64,000 nucleotides of DNA, taken from assembly GCA_964577055.1 (NCBI GenBank), contig CAZNWC010000012.1, positions 19,360 to 83,359 of the forward strand. Direction: 5' to 3'. Origin of the DNA: PNNG01 sp964577055. Its GTDB lineage: Bacteria; Bacteroidota; Bacteroidia; UBA7662. Shown piece by piece: positions 52,908-61,520 of this stretch (position 1 is the stretch's first letter; each line of letters opens with the position of its first letter). The position numbers were made by a program, and so were the translations under genes. The notes below the pieces were generated by a model, which worked only from the letters and a program-made list of their open reading frames with translations, did no database searches and was not told where the DNA came from.

Positions 52908-55514
52908 TTATTGCTTTACCCATCGCTTGATTACTTTGCTGCCAGCATTTTCTGCTTCTATCAAATAAACGCCTGGTGCCAATCTTATCACCTCAAGGGT
53001 AAAGTTGTGCTGTCCCATGGCTAGATGCACTTGCAATGACCGGCCCTGCAAATCGCGCAAAGTCACCTTGTAGACGGGGTCCAGGCTTTCGATCATGAGA
53101 AGGTCGTGGGCCGGATTTGGATATACACGTACTTCATCACGCTGTGGTGAATAGGTTCCTACGCCGGTAGCAGCCCTCACCAAGAGGTCGCCTACATATA
53201 CATTCCCACCAAAATCATTGATGGTGCGGAATCGAAATGTACAGGGACCTTGCATCAAGTTGATATTTCGGAATGAAAAATGGCGCCAGTGGCTGCTATC
53301 AGAAGGGGCAGATCCGCCTTGATAGGTGCGCATGCTGTCGCCTCCGCTGTAGTAAAGGGTTTGCACTTGTTGGCCGCAGTCGCATTCCACCGTTACACGC
53401 AAGCTATGACGGAAGGCGGTATTCCGATTGCGATAGGCCAATTTGAAGCTGATTTCTTCAAATCCGCTTGCCAAACCAAAACCTCCTGTATAGCTGCGGG
53501 TAAGCAAATCGTCTTGTTGCCTTTGCCGAACACCATAATTCGCATGTCGCATGACAAAGGCCTTTGCATCACGTGCCAATCCTGTCACGGTAACGGTGTC
53601 CCAGCTCACGTCATCGTTTTGGCGGTTGATGATTTGCACGCTGCTATCGCGCACAAAGTCATCGGCTTTGATGGCATAAAAGCTTGGGCCTCCACCAATG
53701 GCAAGTGTATCAGTATACCCTACATAAAAGCGGATGGATCTGTAATTGTTGATTTCGTCAATTTCGTTTGAAACCCCAGCAATCGAGGCCTGGAATTCTA
53801 CCTCATTCCAACCTGCACGAAAGTTGGAAATGTTGATGTTTTGTGCAACCGATTGATTTACTAAAAGGCTGGTATTCACGTTTTGCTGTTGCCAATTTTG
53901 TTTGTTGGTACGGTAACGAATGCTTGCCGATTGAATAGTGCTATCGCCGGTATTGCGAAGCTGAATGGAGATGGGAAGCCCGTTGGTCAGGTTGCCTGCA
54001 CACAGTCTATCTATGCTGCCTGGTTCAGTTACCCCCAAAGCAATGTCATAACCTTGACGTGCAGGCGAGGGGATGTGCCGTTGTGCCAGGTATTGATAAG
54101 CGGCCAGCACATCAATGCGGCCCCGACCAAAGGTATTGTCTTCGCCCGGATCACCCATGTCGATGGCAGAGGCGTAAAGGGCGTAAAGAAGACTGTCGCC
54201 GCCCAACTGCGGAAAGGCCTCTTTGAGCAGCACCACGGCACCTGATACGTGCGGACAACTCATACTGGTGCCCGATAGGCTGCCGTAACCCGTTTTGCCG
54301 TAAGCAGAACGGACATTCACGCCTGGTGCAACTACTTCGGGTTTGATCAGCAGGCTTCCGGTTTGTCCGCATAAGCTGGGACCTCGGCTTGAAAATCCGG
54401 CAATGGGCAAAGCGGCATTGTTGCCATCAATAGCACCAATGGAAAAGATGTTTACATTTGTGGTATTCACGAATTGCGGATGTTTTACGGTTGCTGGTCC
54501 TGGACCCTCGTTCCCTGCCGAAAAAGTAATCGCCACACCCGCTGCTTCTACCATGTTGAAAATTTGGGTTGCCCAGCTTACGCAGATGGTGGTGTCGGGG
54601 CCGCCGGCTTGTCCCCAACTGTTGTTGATCACATCGGGAATATCGCTAACGGTGCTGGTATCGCCATCGGGATTCATCGCCCATTCAAAGCTCATGAGGT
54701 TGATGCTCAGGGGAGTGAGGTTGCTGTGTGTGAGCGGATTAGAGGCCATGAAGTAAGCATTAAAAGCTGCTCCAATGGTATCGCGGGTTGCCGTATCTAA
54801 ACCCAATATCGTGCCGTTGACGTGGGTGCCGTGGTGCGATGGACGATCGACCGGAAAATTGCTTTCCAAACTGAACCAACCTTCGCCCAAGGCCTTGTAA
54901 TTCCCCAAAAAACGATGCTTCAACGCCGGATGGTCGGTCCATGTACCTGTATCTACCGTAAAGGCCTTTCGGTTTCTGCCGGTATAGCCCATGGCCCACA
55001 TGGCGGGTGCATTGATGACGTTGAGACCGGGTTCGCGACCATTGGCCACTTCGGGGGTTTCGAGTACTTCTGTAGTCACAGGTTCAACCAAGCCTGTGAG
55101 GTAGTTGTCATCGGCAAAAAGCCAGAAGATTTCAGGCTCTCTTTGCAAAGCAGGAACCAATTCAAGCGGCATATCCACCAATACCACGTTTGCTATCCAG
55201 AAGGCGTGAACGAGGGATATTTCGGGGTATTTTTCGGTTATTTTACTCAAAAATGGCTTTTGAGAAGTCTGTTGTAAGGCGAGGGCCTCTTTGATGACTG
55301 TTTTGGCTTTTTGTTCGGCAGAAAAGCCCGCAGCTGCCATGTTGTATTTGAGTTGCAACGCATTCACTTGCTCATGCAGCAAAATGCCGATACGCAAGCT
55401 GCCTTTTTCGCCCCGCTGCACTTTTGCTTCTAATTCGGGATGCAGCCAGGCTTGCTGGGCCAAAAGATTACTGCTGAGGAGCAGCAGGAGTAGGAGCGAT
55501 GAAGTATAACGCAT
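52908..55514 (-). CDS. Secreted subtilisin-like (S8) serine protease with T9SS sorting domain, copy 2
   Basis: 868 residues: signal peptide (to LLAQ), a propeptide-like region, then an S8 domain with catalytic Asp188 (FTVDTGTWTDHP), His228 (HHGTHVNGT), oxyanion Asn335 (SAGNEGPG) and Ser418 (SGTSMSCPHVSGA). Beta-rich modules follow. The C-terminal 80 residues form a type A T9SS domain (VRVYPNPAHDLLMIES ... GVYLIEAENAGSKVIKRWVKQ), which would direct secretion and surface attachment. Its start is one base from the upstream copy's stop. The pair shares APEVANGREPGL-type and NNSWG sequences, evidence of duplication. Confidence 0.93.
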   Translation of the reverse strand: MRYTSSLLLLLLLSSNLLAQQAWLHPELEAKVQRGEKGSLRIGILLHEQVNALQLKYNMAAAGFSAEQKAKTVIKEALALQQTSQKPFLSKITEKYPEISLVHAFWIANVVLVDMPLELVPALQREPEIFWLFADDNYLTGLVEPVTTEVLETPEVANGREPGLNVINAPAMWAMGYTGRNRKAFTVDTGTWTDHPALKHRFLGNYKALGEGWFSLESNFPVDRPSHHGTHVNGTILGLDTATRDTIGAAFNAYFMASNPLTHSNLTPLSINLMSFEWAMNPDGDTSTVSDIPDVINNSWGQAGGPDTTICVSWATQIFNMVEAAGVAITFSAGNEGPGPATVKHPQFVNTTNVNIFSIGAIDGNNAALPIAGFSSRGPSLCGQTGSLLIKPEVVAPGVNVRSAYGKTGYGSLSGTSMSCPHVSGAVVLLKEAFPQLGGDSLLYALYASAIDMGDPGEDNTFGRGRIDVLAAYQYLAQRHIPSPARQGYDIALGVTEPGSIDRLCAGNLTNGLPISIQLRNTGDSTIQSASIRYRTNKQNWQQQNVNTSLLVNQSVAQNINISNFRAGWNEVEFQASIAGVSNEIDEINNYRSIRFYVGYTDTLAIGGGPSFYAIKADDFVRDSSVQIINRQNDDVSWDTVTVTGLARDAKAFVMRHANYGVRQRQQDDLLTRSYTGGFGLASGFEEISFKLAYRNRNTAFRHSLRVTVECDCGQQVQTLYYSGGDSMRTYQGGSAPSDSSHWRHFSFRNINLMQGPCTFRFRTINDFGGNVYVGDLLVRAATGVGTYSPQRDEVRVYPNPAHDLLMIESLDPVYKVTLRDLQGRSLQVHLAMGQHNFTLEVIRLAPGVYLIEAENAGSKVIKRWVKQ

Positions 55515-55515
55515 A

Positions 55516-58170
55516 TTATTTTTTCACAAATCGTTGGACTACTTTCCCTTGGTTGGTCAAGGCTGTAACGGTATACGTACCACTGGCGAGGTTGGAAATG
55601 TTCATTTCTCCTTTGTAGGGATTATCCACTGGCCATATTTCCGTGATTTTTCTGCCAAGCATATCGGTTATGATGAATCGTTGAATGGCTGCACTGCAGT
55701 CGAAATGCAACATTTCATCGGCCGGATTTGGATACACCTGAAAATGCGGTGCCTTAAGGAGATGGTGCAACGACATTCCCTGGTCGAGGTAACTGATGTT
55801 GGTTATGTAGAGGTTTCCGCCAAAGTCGTTTTTTGATGTGAACTTCAGGTATACAGCGGTGTTAGCCCCCATGGGTTGCAGGGCTGGATGATCTACGGCC
55901 ACTGAGCGCCAATGTTCTGGAGCTGATGGGTTTAAGCCTTGGAAAGTGCGCATGCTGTCGCCACCAGTTGCATAAACGGGCAAGTATGTTTGGCCGCAAT
56001 CCCACGAAACCGAAATGGTCAATGAATCGCGGAAGGTACCCGTGCGTGGGGCATAGGCCATTTGAAATTGGAGCAATGGACGAGCTGCGCTGCCAGGCTG
56101 CATGGGGGGGAAATGTAGGGGAGGCGTGATGAGTTCGTCTAATTGACCTTGGCGCAAGGGCATCTCGCGCATCCGCACGCCGGCAGCAAAGGCCGTGCTG
56201 ACGGCACCTTGAACGGGGTAAAACTGCCAGCTTCGGTCGTCGCCTGTCACATCACGAATGGTCCAATCGCTCAAAGCGGCTTGGCCTGCCTGTCTCAGCG
56301 TATCAAATCGCTCGATCAAAGGCAGGTTTTGACCGTCACGCGTTGGGAACTCAAGTCGCCAGCGGTTATTGAATAAGTCGGTTTCTGTGAGGTTTTGCAA
56401 GGGCTTTACTTCCAAGCGCAATTGGTTGGCTACAGCCGCACCCGAGGTGGTGAGGGCCAAAAGTGGGGTGGTGATGGTCATTAGCTGGCGTGGGAGCAAG
56501 GTTTGGTTCACCACTACCGAATCGCGACCGTTGCCAGTTAATTCGTAAATGAGCTTAAAACCGGTAACCGCGCTGTCGCCCACATTCTGAACGCGTACCC
56601 TGAAACGTTGACGGCTGATTTGGGGGATTTGCGCTGAACAATCTTGTCCCAATTGGTAGGTAGCCGGACTATCGACGCCCGCAATGGCCAAGTCGTAAGC
56701 CCTGCTGGCGGGTGCTGCGGGGGTGTGGCTCGCTGCCAAGAAGTTAAAGGCTGCGGGTAGGTTAATCACACCACGACCAAACACATTGTCTTCGCCCGGG
56801 TCGCCCAAATCAACAGCCGTTTGGTAAAGCGCGTTGAGCAATTGTCGGCCCGACAGCTGTGGAAAAGCCTCTTTCAGCAACAAAACAGCACCACTTACGT
56901 GCGGAGCAGCCATGCTGGTGCCCGACTTGGTGCCGTAACCTGTTCGGCCATCAGCTGAGCGCACATTTACGCCTGGCGCCGAAACTTCGGGTTTGATGGC
57001 AAAAGCTCCACCGGGAGTGGTGCAGGTGGTAGGTCCACGGCTCGAAAAGCTGGCTATGGGCAGATTGGCGTTGTTACCATCGAGGGCACCCACGGCAAAT
57101 AAATTGAGCGTATCGAGCACCAATTGAGCCGGTACGCCACCGGTAGAAACGCCCGGACCATTATTGCCGGCAGAAAAAACATTGGCAATACCGGCAGCTT
57201 CAACGGCTGAAAATGCTTGCACAACCATGGGATGGCCGCAAAGCGAATCTTGTCCGGTATTGGCACGGCCCCAGCTGTTGTTAATTACATCGGGAATGTC
57301 GTTGGTGGTGCTGGTATCGTCGTCGGGATTGATGGCCCACTGGAAGGCCCGTATCAGCTCCGTCCATGGTTTTACCTGCGATATGTCTGTCACAATCGGA
57401 TCAGTAGCAATGAAATAAGCACCAAATGCTACGCCAATGGTGTCGTTTGTGGCAGTATCCAGTCCGAGTACTGTCCCAATTACGTGGGTGCCGTGGTTAC
57501 CGGTTTTATCGCGTGGTGTAGGCTCGTCGTAGCCAAACCAAGTGCCTTGCAATCCTTGCCGGGTTCCCAAAAACTTGCCTTGGAGGGCGGGATGCTCTGG
57601 CCAAACCCCTGTATCCACCAGCATGGCTTTGCGGGAGCGACCGGTATATCCCATTTGCCAAAGGGCAGGAGCGCCTATCACTGTAAGGCCAGGTTCGCGA
57701 CCATTGGCCACTTCAGGCGCCTCGGTGCTGGCAATAGGCGCTTCGAAGCCTATTTCAAAGGCATCGCTGCGTTCTATTTCGGCAATTTCGGCTTGTTGTT
57801 GCAACCATACGATGGCGCTGGCATCGGCTTCAAGCTCGAGCATATTTACCAACCAGTACGATTGAACTATACGAAAGTGCTTGTTGGCCACCGATTGCTG
57901 CATTTTTTCAACCAGTGTGAGTTGCTGCTGCTGCAAAGCCATGCCGTTGCGCATGAGCCATTGCGCCCGTTCTGCAAGAGGGGTGAATTGCCGTTCGAAA
58001 GCGAGCATTTGCTGGTAAGCTGGCAATTGATCTTTGAAAACGAGGGTAATGTGGTGTTTATGGGAACTTCCGCTTTCTACCAGAGCAGCGGCTAGTTTCG
58101 GGCCGAGCAAAGGCTGTGCGCTGACCACGCCTGCCAGCAGTAAACAAAACAACAGAATATAGTGCTTCAT
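55516..58170 (-). CDS. Secreted subtilisin-like (S8) serine protease with T9SS sorting domain, copy 1
   Basis: 884 residues, same layout as its neighbour. Signal peptide to SAQ, propeptide, then catalytic Asp186 (MLVDTGVWPEHP), His226 (GNHGTHVIGT), Asn335 (SAGNNGPG) and Ser419 (SGTSMAAPHVSGA). The C-terminal sorting domain reads FQVYPNPADEMLHFDC ... LASGTYTVTALTNQGKVVQRFVKK. It leads the pair. The propeptide and adhesive C-terminal modules differ more from copy 2 than the catalytic core does, pointing to separate substrates. Extracellular proteolysis for nutrition is the likely role. Confidence 0.93.
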   Translation of the reverse strand: MKHYILLFCLLLAGVVSAQPLLGPKLAAALVESGSSHKHHITLVFKDQLPAYQQMLAFERQFTPLAERAQWLMRNGMALQQQQLTLVEKMQQSVANKHFRIVQSYWLVNMLELEADASAIVWLQQQAEIAEIERSDAFEIGFEAPIASTEAPEVANGREPGLTVIGAPALWQMGYTGRSRKAMLVDTGVWPEHPALQGKFLGTRQGLQGTWFGYDEPTPRDKTGNHGTHVIGTVLGLDTATNDTIGVAFGAYFIATDPIVTDISQVKPWTELIRAFQWAINPDDDTSTTNDIPDVINNSWGRANTGQDSLCGHPMVVQAFSAVEAAGIANVFSAGNNGPGVSTGGVPAQLVLDTLNLFAVGALDGNNANLPIASFSSRGPTTCTTPGGAFAIKPEVSAPGVNVRSADGRTGYGTKSGTSMAAPHVSGAVLLLKEAFPQLSGRQLLNALYQTAVDLGDPGEDNVFGRGVINLPAAFNFLAASHTPAAPASRAYDLAIAGVDSPATYQLGQDCSAQIPQISRQRFRVRVQNVGDSAVTGFKLIYELTGNGRDSVVVNQTLLPRQLMTITTPLLALTTSGAAVANQLRLEVKPLQNLTETDLFNNRWRLEFPTRDGQNLPLIERFDTLRQAGQAALSDWTIRDVTGDDRSWQFYPVQGAVSTAFAAGVRMREMPLRQGQLDELITPPLHFPPMQPGSAARPLLQFQMAYAPRTGTFRDSLTISVSWDCGQTYLPVYATGGDSMRTFQGLNPSAPEHWRSVAVDHPALQPMGANTAVYLKFTSKNDFGGNLYITNISYLDQGMSLHHLLKAPHFQVYPNPADEMLHFDCSAAIQRFIITDMLGRKITEIWPVDNPYKGEMNISNLASGTYTVTALTNQGKVVQRFVKK

Positions 58171-58209
58171 CAGATATGATTGAAGCCTAAAAGATACGAA
58201 TTCTGTGGT

Positions 58210-58503
58210 TTAATGTCGCAAAATGGTGCAGTCGCTCACAATGACCATTCCACCAACGCGTTGCACGAAAAGCCTCAATGGCTCGCGTAAATCATCCCAT
58301 TGCTTTTCGGTACAAACCCAAATGAGCATGCTATTTTTGAAGGCTTCAGTGAGACCATCTGCATCGCGGCTGCCACGTTCCCCATTGCCTCTTACTTCTG
58401 GAATCAAGGTATAGCCATCAGAACCTGCTTTTTCTAACAAGCGGATGATTTCGCGCATATCGTATGCGCCCGCGATGATTTCTACACGTTTGGCGTTTTC
58501 CAT
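58210..58503 (-). CDS. PII-like regulatory protein of the SbtB type
   Basis: 97 residues with a PII-like ferredoxin fold. The segment EKAGSDGYTLIPEVRGNGERGSRDADG matches the SbtB/PII-like T-loop region (GYT ... GxRGSR). The C-terminal strand reads GGMVIVSDCTILRH. The cyanobacterial C-terminal CGPxGC redox loop is absent. It lies 10 bases after sbtA in the usual order. SbtB proteins bind adenine nucleotides and gate SbtA; that role is inferred here. Confidence 0.8.
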   Translation of the reverse strand: MENAKRVEIIAGAYDMREIIRLLEKAGSDGYTLIPEVRGNGERGSRDADGLTEAFKNSMLIWVCTEKQWDDLREPLRLFVQRVGGMVIVSDCTILRH

Positions 58504-58513
58504 GAGGACTAAT

Positions 58514-59476
58514 TTATCGGAACCAAAGTACTAACTGCATGTAAAGTGGGAGTCCCACCACAATGTTGAACGGAAAGGTAATGGCCAGGGCCATGGGCAC
58601 ATAGAGGCCTGGATTCGCTTCAGGAATGGACATGCGCATAGCTGCTGGCACTGCAATATAGGAGGCACTGGCTGCCAAAACCGCCATGAGGTAGGTGTTT
58701 CCAACACCTAAGCCCAACCATCCGCCCAGCAGGGCAGCGAGCGTGGCATTAAACAAGGGCAAAACAATGCCGAAAGCCCAAGGAAACCAGCCTGCTTTCG
58801 ATAAGGCACGGAAGCGTCGACCCGCCAGCAAGCCCATATCGAGCAGGAAAAAAGCCAAAAAGCCTTTGAAAATATCGTTGGTGAAGGGTAGAAGGCCTTC
58901 TACCGCTGCATCGGGCGAGGCAATGCCAATGAGGAGGCTGCCGAGTACCAACACCACCGAGCCGTTGGTGAGGGCTTCGTGCCAAATCTTACGGGTACTG
59001 ATGGGCTGGTCGGTTTTACGGTACTTTTGAAACAACATCACGCCCAAAATGATGGCCGGCGATTCCATGATGGCCAACATGGCTACCATATAGCCGCCAT
59101 ACGCAATGTCTTGCTCGTTTAAATAACTGGTAGCGGTAATAAAGGTAACTGCGCTAACTGAGCCGAAGGTGGCGGCAATGGCTGCCGCATCGGGCAACGA
59201 AAATTTGCATTTTAGGATGAAAAAAGCGTAAATGGGAACAAGACACGAAAATCCGATAGCCAGCAGCAGCAGTTTGCTAAAATCAGTAGAAACACCTCCG
59301 TGTCCCAATTCTACTCCGCCTTTCAAGCCTATAGCGAAAAGCAGGTAAAGCGATAAAAATTTACTGATGGGTTGGGGTATTTCGAGGTCTGAGCGCATGG
59401 CAACGGCCAACAAACCCAGAAAGAAAAAGAGGATAGGAGGGTTGAGTAAATTTTGCTGAAGCAGGGCAATCGACAT
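58514..59476 (-). CDS. Sodium-dependent bicarbonate transporter SbtA
   Basis: 320 residues, about ten membrane spans. The SbtA family patterns LRNPP-like QNLLNPPILFFFLGLLAV at the N-terminus, FAIGLKGGVELG, and the duplicated core motif FGSVSAVTFITATSYL / ASASYIAVPAAMRMSIPEANPGLYVP are visible. Sodium-coupled bicarbonate uptake at the inner membrane is the family function. Paired with the downstream PII-like gene. In a heterotroph this would supply bicarbonate to biotin-dependent carboxylases, such as the one encoded at 61.5 kb. Confidence 0.88.
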   Translation of the reverse strand: MSIALLQQNLLNPPILFFFLGLLAVAMRSDLEIPQPISKFLSLYLLFAIGLKGGVELGHGGVSTDFSKLLLLAIGFSCLVPIYAFFILKCKFSLPDAAAIAATFGSVSAVTFITATSYLNEQDIAYGGYMVAMLAIMESPAIILGVMLFQKYRKTDQPISTRKIWHEALTNGSVVLVLGSLLIGIASPDAAVEGLLPFTNDIFKGFLAFFLLDMGLLAGRRFRALSKAGWFPWAFGIVLPLFNATLAALLGGWLGLGVGNTYLMAVLAASASYIAVPAAMRMSIPEANPGLYVPMALAITFPFNIVVGLPLYMQLVLWFR

Positions 59477-59541
59477 CGGCAGGCAAAATCAGGTTAGGGG
59501 TTGAAGATAAGCGGCGACTTCTGTTCTACCAAAAAGGGCAT

Positions 59542-59568
59542 AAAAAATCCCGGCTGTTCACCGGGATT
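59542..59568 (-). terminator. Terminator of the transaldolase gene
   Basis: AATCCCGG-CTGTTCA-CCGGGATT. On the minus strand it is followed by a T-run, just past the gene stop at 59576. Confidence 0.88.
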
Positions 59569-59575
59569 GTTCAAA

Positions 59576-60232
59576 TTAACCGTTTGCTTTGGCGTGGTCG
59601 GCCAGGAATTGCGCCAAACCTTTGTCGGTCAAAGGGTGGTTGAGCAGGCCGGTGATGGCGCTGAGCGGACAAGTTACGACGTGGGCACCTGCCTCGGCGC
59701 ATTTTACAATGTGCAGGCTGTTGCGTACCGAAGCTGCCAATACCTGGGTTGCGAAACCTTGGATGTCGTAAATGTCAACAATCTGGTGGATGAGCTCAAT
59801 GCCGTCGAAGCTGATATCATCCAAACGGCCGATGAATGGCGATACAAAAGTAGCCCCGGCCTTGGCAGCGATGATAGCCTGTCCGGCACTGAAAATCAAG
59901 GTACAATTGGTGCGGATGCCTTTGTCGGTAAAATAGCGGATGGCTTTGATGCCGTCTTTGATCATGGGAACTTTGACCACAATTTTATCGTCGATGGCAG
60001 CCAAACGCTCACCTTCACGGATCATGCCTTCGTAGTCGGTGCTGATCACCTCGGCACTCACATTGTCGTCTACGATGTCGCAGATGGCTTTGTAGTGGTT
60101 CAAGATGTTTTGCTCGCCCGAAATGCCTTCCTTGGCCATGAGGCTCGGATTGGTGGTTACCCCGTCGAGTACGCCCAAGGCGTGTGCTTCACGAATTTGG
60201 TCGAGATTGGCGGTATCGATGAAAAACTGCAT
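59576..60232 (-). CDS. tal: Short-type transaldolase
   Basis: 218 residues of the small transaldolase/fructose-6-phosphate aldolase family, pentose phosphate pathway. Schiff-base lysine is Lys87 in KIVVKVPM. FFIDTANL, GVTTNPSLMAKEG, TNCTLIFSAGQA and FVSPFIGRLDDIS are typical. At the position that separates the two activities a Glu is present (SAEVISTD, Glu61), where the aldolase has Gln; this favours true transaldolase activity. Decameric in known members. Its promoter region holds the SRP RNA gene on the same strand. Confidence 0.93.
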   Translation of the reverse strand: MQFFIDTANLDQIREAHALGVLDGVTTNPSLMAKEGISGEQNILNHYKAICDIVDDNVSAEVISTDYEGMIREGERLAAIDDKIVVKVPMIKDGIKAIRYFTDKGIRTNCTLIFSAGQAIIAAKAGATFVSPFIGRLDDISFDGIELIHQIVDIYDIQGFATQVLAASVRNSLHIVKCAEAGAHVVTCPLSAITGLLNHPLTDKGLAQFLADHAKANG

Positions 60233-60268
60233 GGCTATGTATGGTTGAATTTTTTGGCAATAAAAAAA

Positions 60269-60364
60269 GGGTAAGCTACTTGCATCGCACCGCTACAACC
60301 ACCTACCCTTGCTGTATTCCTACCCTGGGGGATTTAGCAGGAGCTGGTCGTACAAGACTTACCC
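60269..60364 (-). ncRNA. ffs: Signal recognition particle RNA (small bacterial type)
   Basis: 96 nt. On the minus strand the closing stem is GGGTAAG / CTTACCC. The apical domain IV is clear: CCCCCAGGGTAGGAATACAG and then CAAGGG, a GGAA tetraloop closed by GTA/TAC with the asymmetric CAGG/CAGCA internal loop that binds Ffh. A run of seven T follows on the minus strand. A -7 box TACCTTTG lies seven bases before the 5' end. Ends are by stem closure, plus or minus a few bases. Confidence 0.85.
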
Positions 60365-60371
60365 TCGGCCG

Positions 60372-60379
60372 CAAAGGTA
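60372..60379 (-). promoter_or_regulatory. Candidate -7 box for SRP RNA
   Basis: TACCTTTG on the minus strand, seven bases before the RNA 5' end, an ideal distance. No TTG at the usual upstream spacing. Confidence 0.6.
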
Positions 60380-60456
60380 AAGCTATTTTTGATTGATGCA
60401 GCGTTGGTGCAGGAAAAAGCTTCGGATGCCGTGTGATGGCTCATTTTCCTAAATAA

Positions 60457-60515
60457 TGTAAAACAAACCGTACAAAATGTAAAACATACTTGTCTATATG
60501 TAAAGTTTGTTTTAC
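60457..60515. repeat. Three TGTAAAAC direct repeats, exact 21-bp period, plus an inverted half
   Basis: AATGTAAAAC at 60455 and 60476, and TATGTAAAG at 60497, each 21 bp apart (two helical turns). An inverted GTTTTAC lies at 60509-60515. The array overlaps the promoter at 60490-60520. Confidence 0.82.
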
Positions 60516-60520
60516 GTTTG
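60490..60520 (+). promoter_or_regulatory. Bacteroidota promoter of the membrane-protein/HTH operon
   Basis: TTG (60490-60492), 20-base spacer, TACGTTTG (60513-60520), 20 bases before the ATG at 60541. The third 21-bp repeat lies between the boxes. Confidence 0.75.
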
Positions 60521-60540
60521 CTGTATCAAATCACACAACC

Positions 60541-60996
60541 ATGAAAACATTCCTTTTTCCTGCAGCTGCCAAACACTGGGCTTGGTTGGTGCTGCTTCCT
60601 GCCTTGGCTTTGGGTATAGCCAATTTGTATGGTGGTTATGACCTTCGTTTTTTAAGTTTCAGAGGTACGGCATTGGCGAGCGTGTATGACGATGGTATTT
60701 TTTCGGGTAATATGAATTTCACCGATGAAGTGGCTGCTATTGGCATGATCGTAGGCTTGATGTTGATGTGTTTTTCGGCTGAAAGGGTGGAAGATGAGTT
60801 TACCATGGCCTTGCGGTTAAACGCCCTGAGTTGGGCGGTTTGGTGCCACTTTGTGGTGCTTTGTTCGGTTATTTTGTTGGTGCACAATGCCGAATTTTAC
60901 TTGGCCTTGGTGTACAATATGTTCACCATGCTCGTTCTTTTCCGCTTGCGCTTCAGTTATTTGATCTGGAAAAACAACCGGGAGGCAGAAGCATGA
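60541..60996 (+). CDS. Small four-span membrane protein
   Basis: 151 residues from ATG at 60541, with four hydrophobic segments (about residues 14-32, 60-80, 95-115, 118-138). The upstream in-frame start at 60490 lies on the -33 box of the promoter and is rejected. No family is recognised with certainty. Its stop overlaps the ATG of a Cro/CI-type regulator, a gene pair commonly seen where a small membrane protein is controlled by its partner. Function unknown. Confidence 0.82.
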   Translation: MKTFLFPAAAKHWAWLVLLPALALGIANLYGGYDLRFLSFRGTALASVYDDGIFSGNMNFTDEVAAIGMIVGLMLMCFSAERVEDEFTMALRLNALSWAVWCHFVVLCSVILLVHNAEFYLALVYNMFTMLVLFRLRFSYLIWKNNREAEA

Positions 60997-61199
60997 AAAA
61001 CCAACTGCGTCCATTGCGCCAGCTTGCCAACCTCACCCAGCAGGAATTGGCCGAGCGGGTGCAGGTATCGCGACAAACCATTGTGTCGATTGAAAGCGGC
61101 AAATATGTGCCTTCCACAGTTTTGGCCCTCAAATTGGCCGACAAGCTGGGCTGCTCTGTAGCCAATTTGTTTGTGTTGGAAAGTGATGATTGGAAATGA
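60993..61199 (+). CDS. Small XRE-family transcriptional regulator
   Basis: 68 residues, essentially a single helix-turn-helix (LRQLANLTQQELAERVQVSRQTIVSIESGKYVPSTVLALKLADKLGCSVANLF). This YozG/Cro-like type acts as a dimer at direct or inverted repeats. ATG at 60993 overlaps the membrane-protein stop (ATGA). The 21-bp-period array over the operon promoter is the natural candidate for its operator, giving autorepression. Confidence 0.9.
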   Translation: MKNQLRPLRQLANLTQQELAERVQVSRQTIVSIESGKYVPSTVLALKLADKLGCSVANLFVLESDDWK

Positions 61200-61520
61200 T
61201 AAAAAGGACAAGATCAACCTTATTCACACCAATCTGTAAGCTGAAGGCTCAATCTCTGCGAACTCCGCTGGAAGTGCGAAGCACAAACAGCAAAAGACTC
61301 CGCTTCCTCGCAGCCCACTGTCGTTTCTAGTTGCACCGAGTTTTCGGTTTTTTAGGCTGATGGGTGAGAAGTTGCCACTGGTGTTGGTAAACCGCTACAC
61401 ATCCCTCCCCATCTCTGCGGTTTTAGGTGGCAGGCGCAAGCTGGACCAAAGCCCCTGTAGAATTAAGCTTCTGTTTACGCCTCAGCCATCGTATTTTTGG
61501 GCTGCTCCAAAAAACAACCC
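61200..61520. other. Intergenic region before the carboxylase gene
   Basis: 321 bp. It contains two copies of ATCTCTGCG (about 61251 and 61411) embedded in sequence resembling degenerate CTCTGCG-type dispersed repeats. A -7 box candidate TATTTTTG is at 61492-61499, 21 bases before the carboxylase ATG. No ORF or RNA gene is evident. Confidence 0.5.

Noticed and set aside
57217..58095. 292-codon plus-strand frame opposite the first S8 protease
   Set aside because: Antisense to a protease with intact catalytic triad; no family resemblance.
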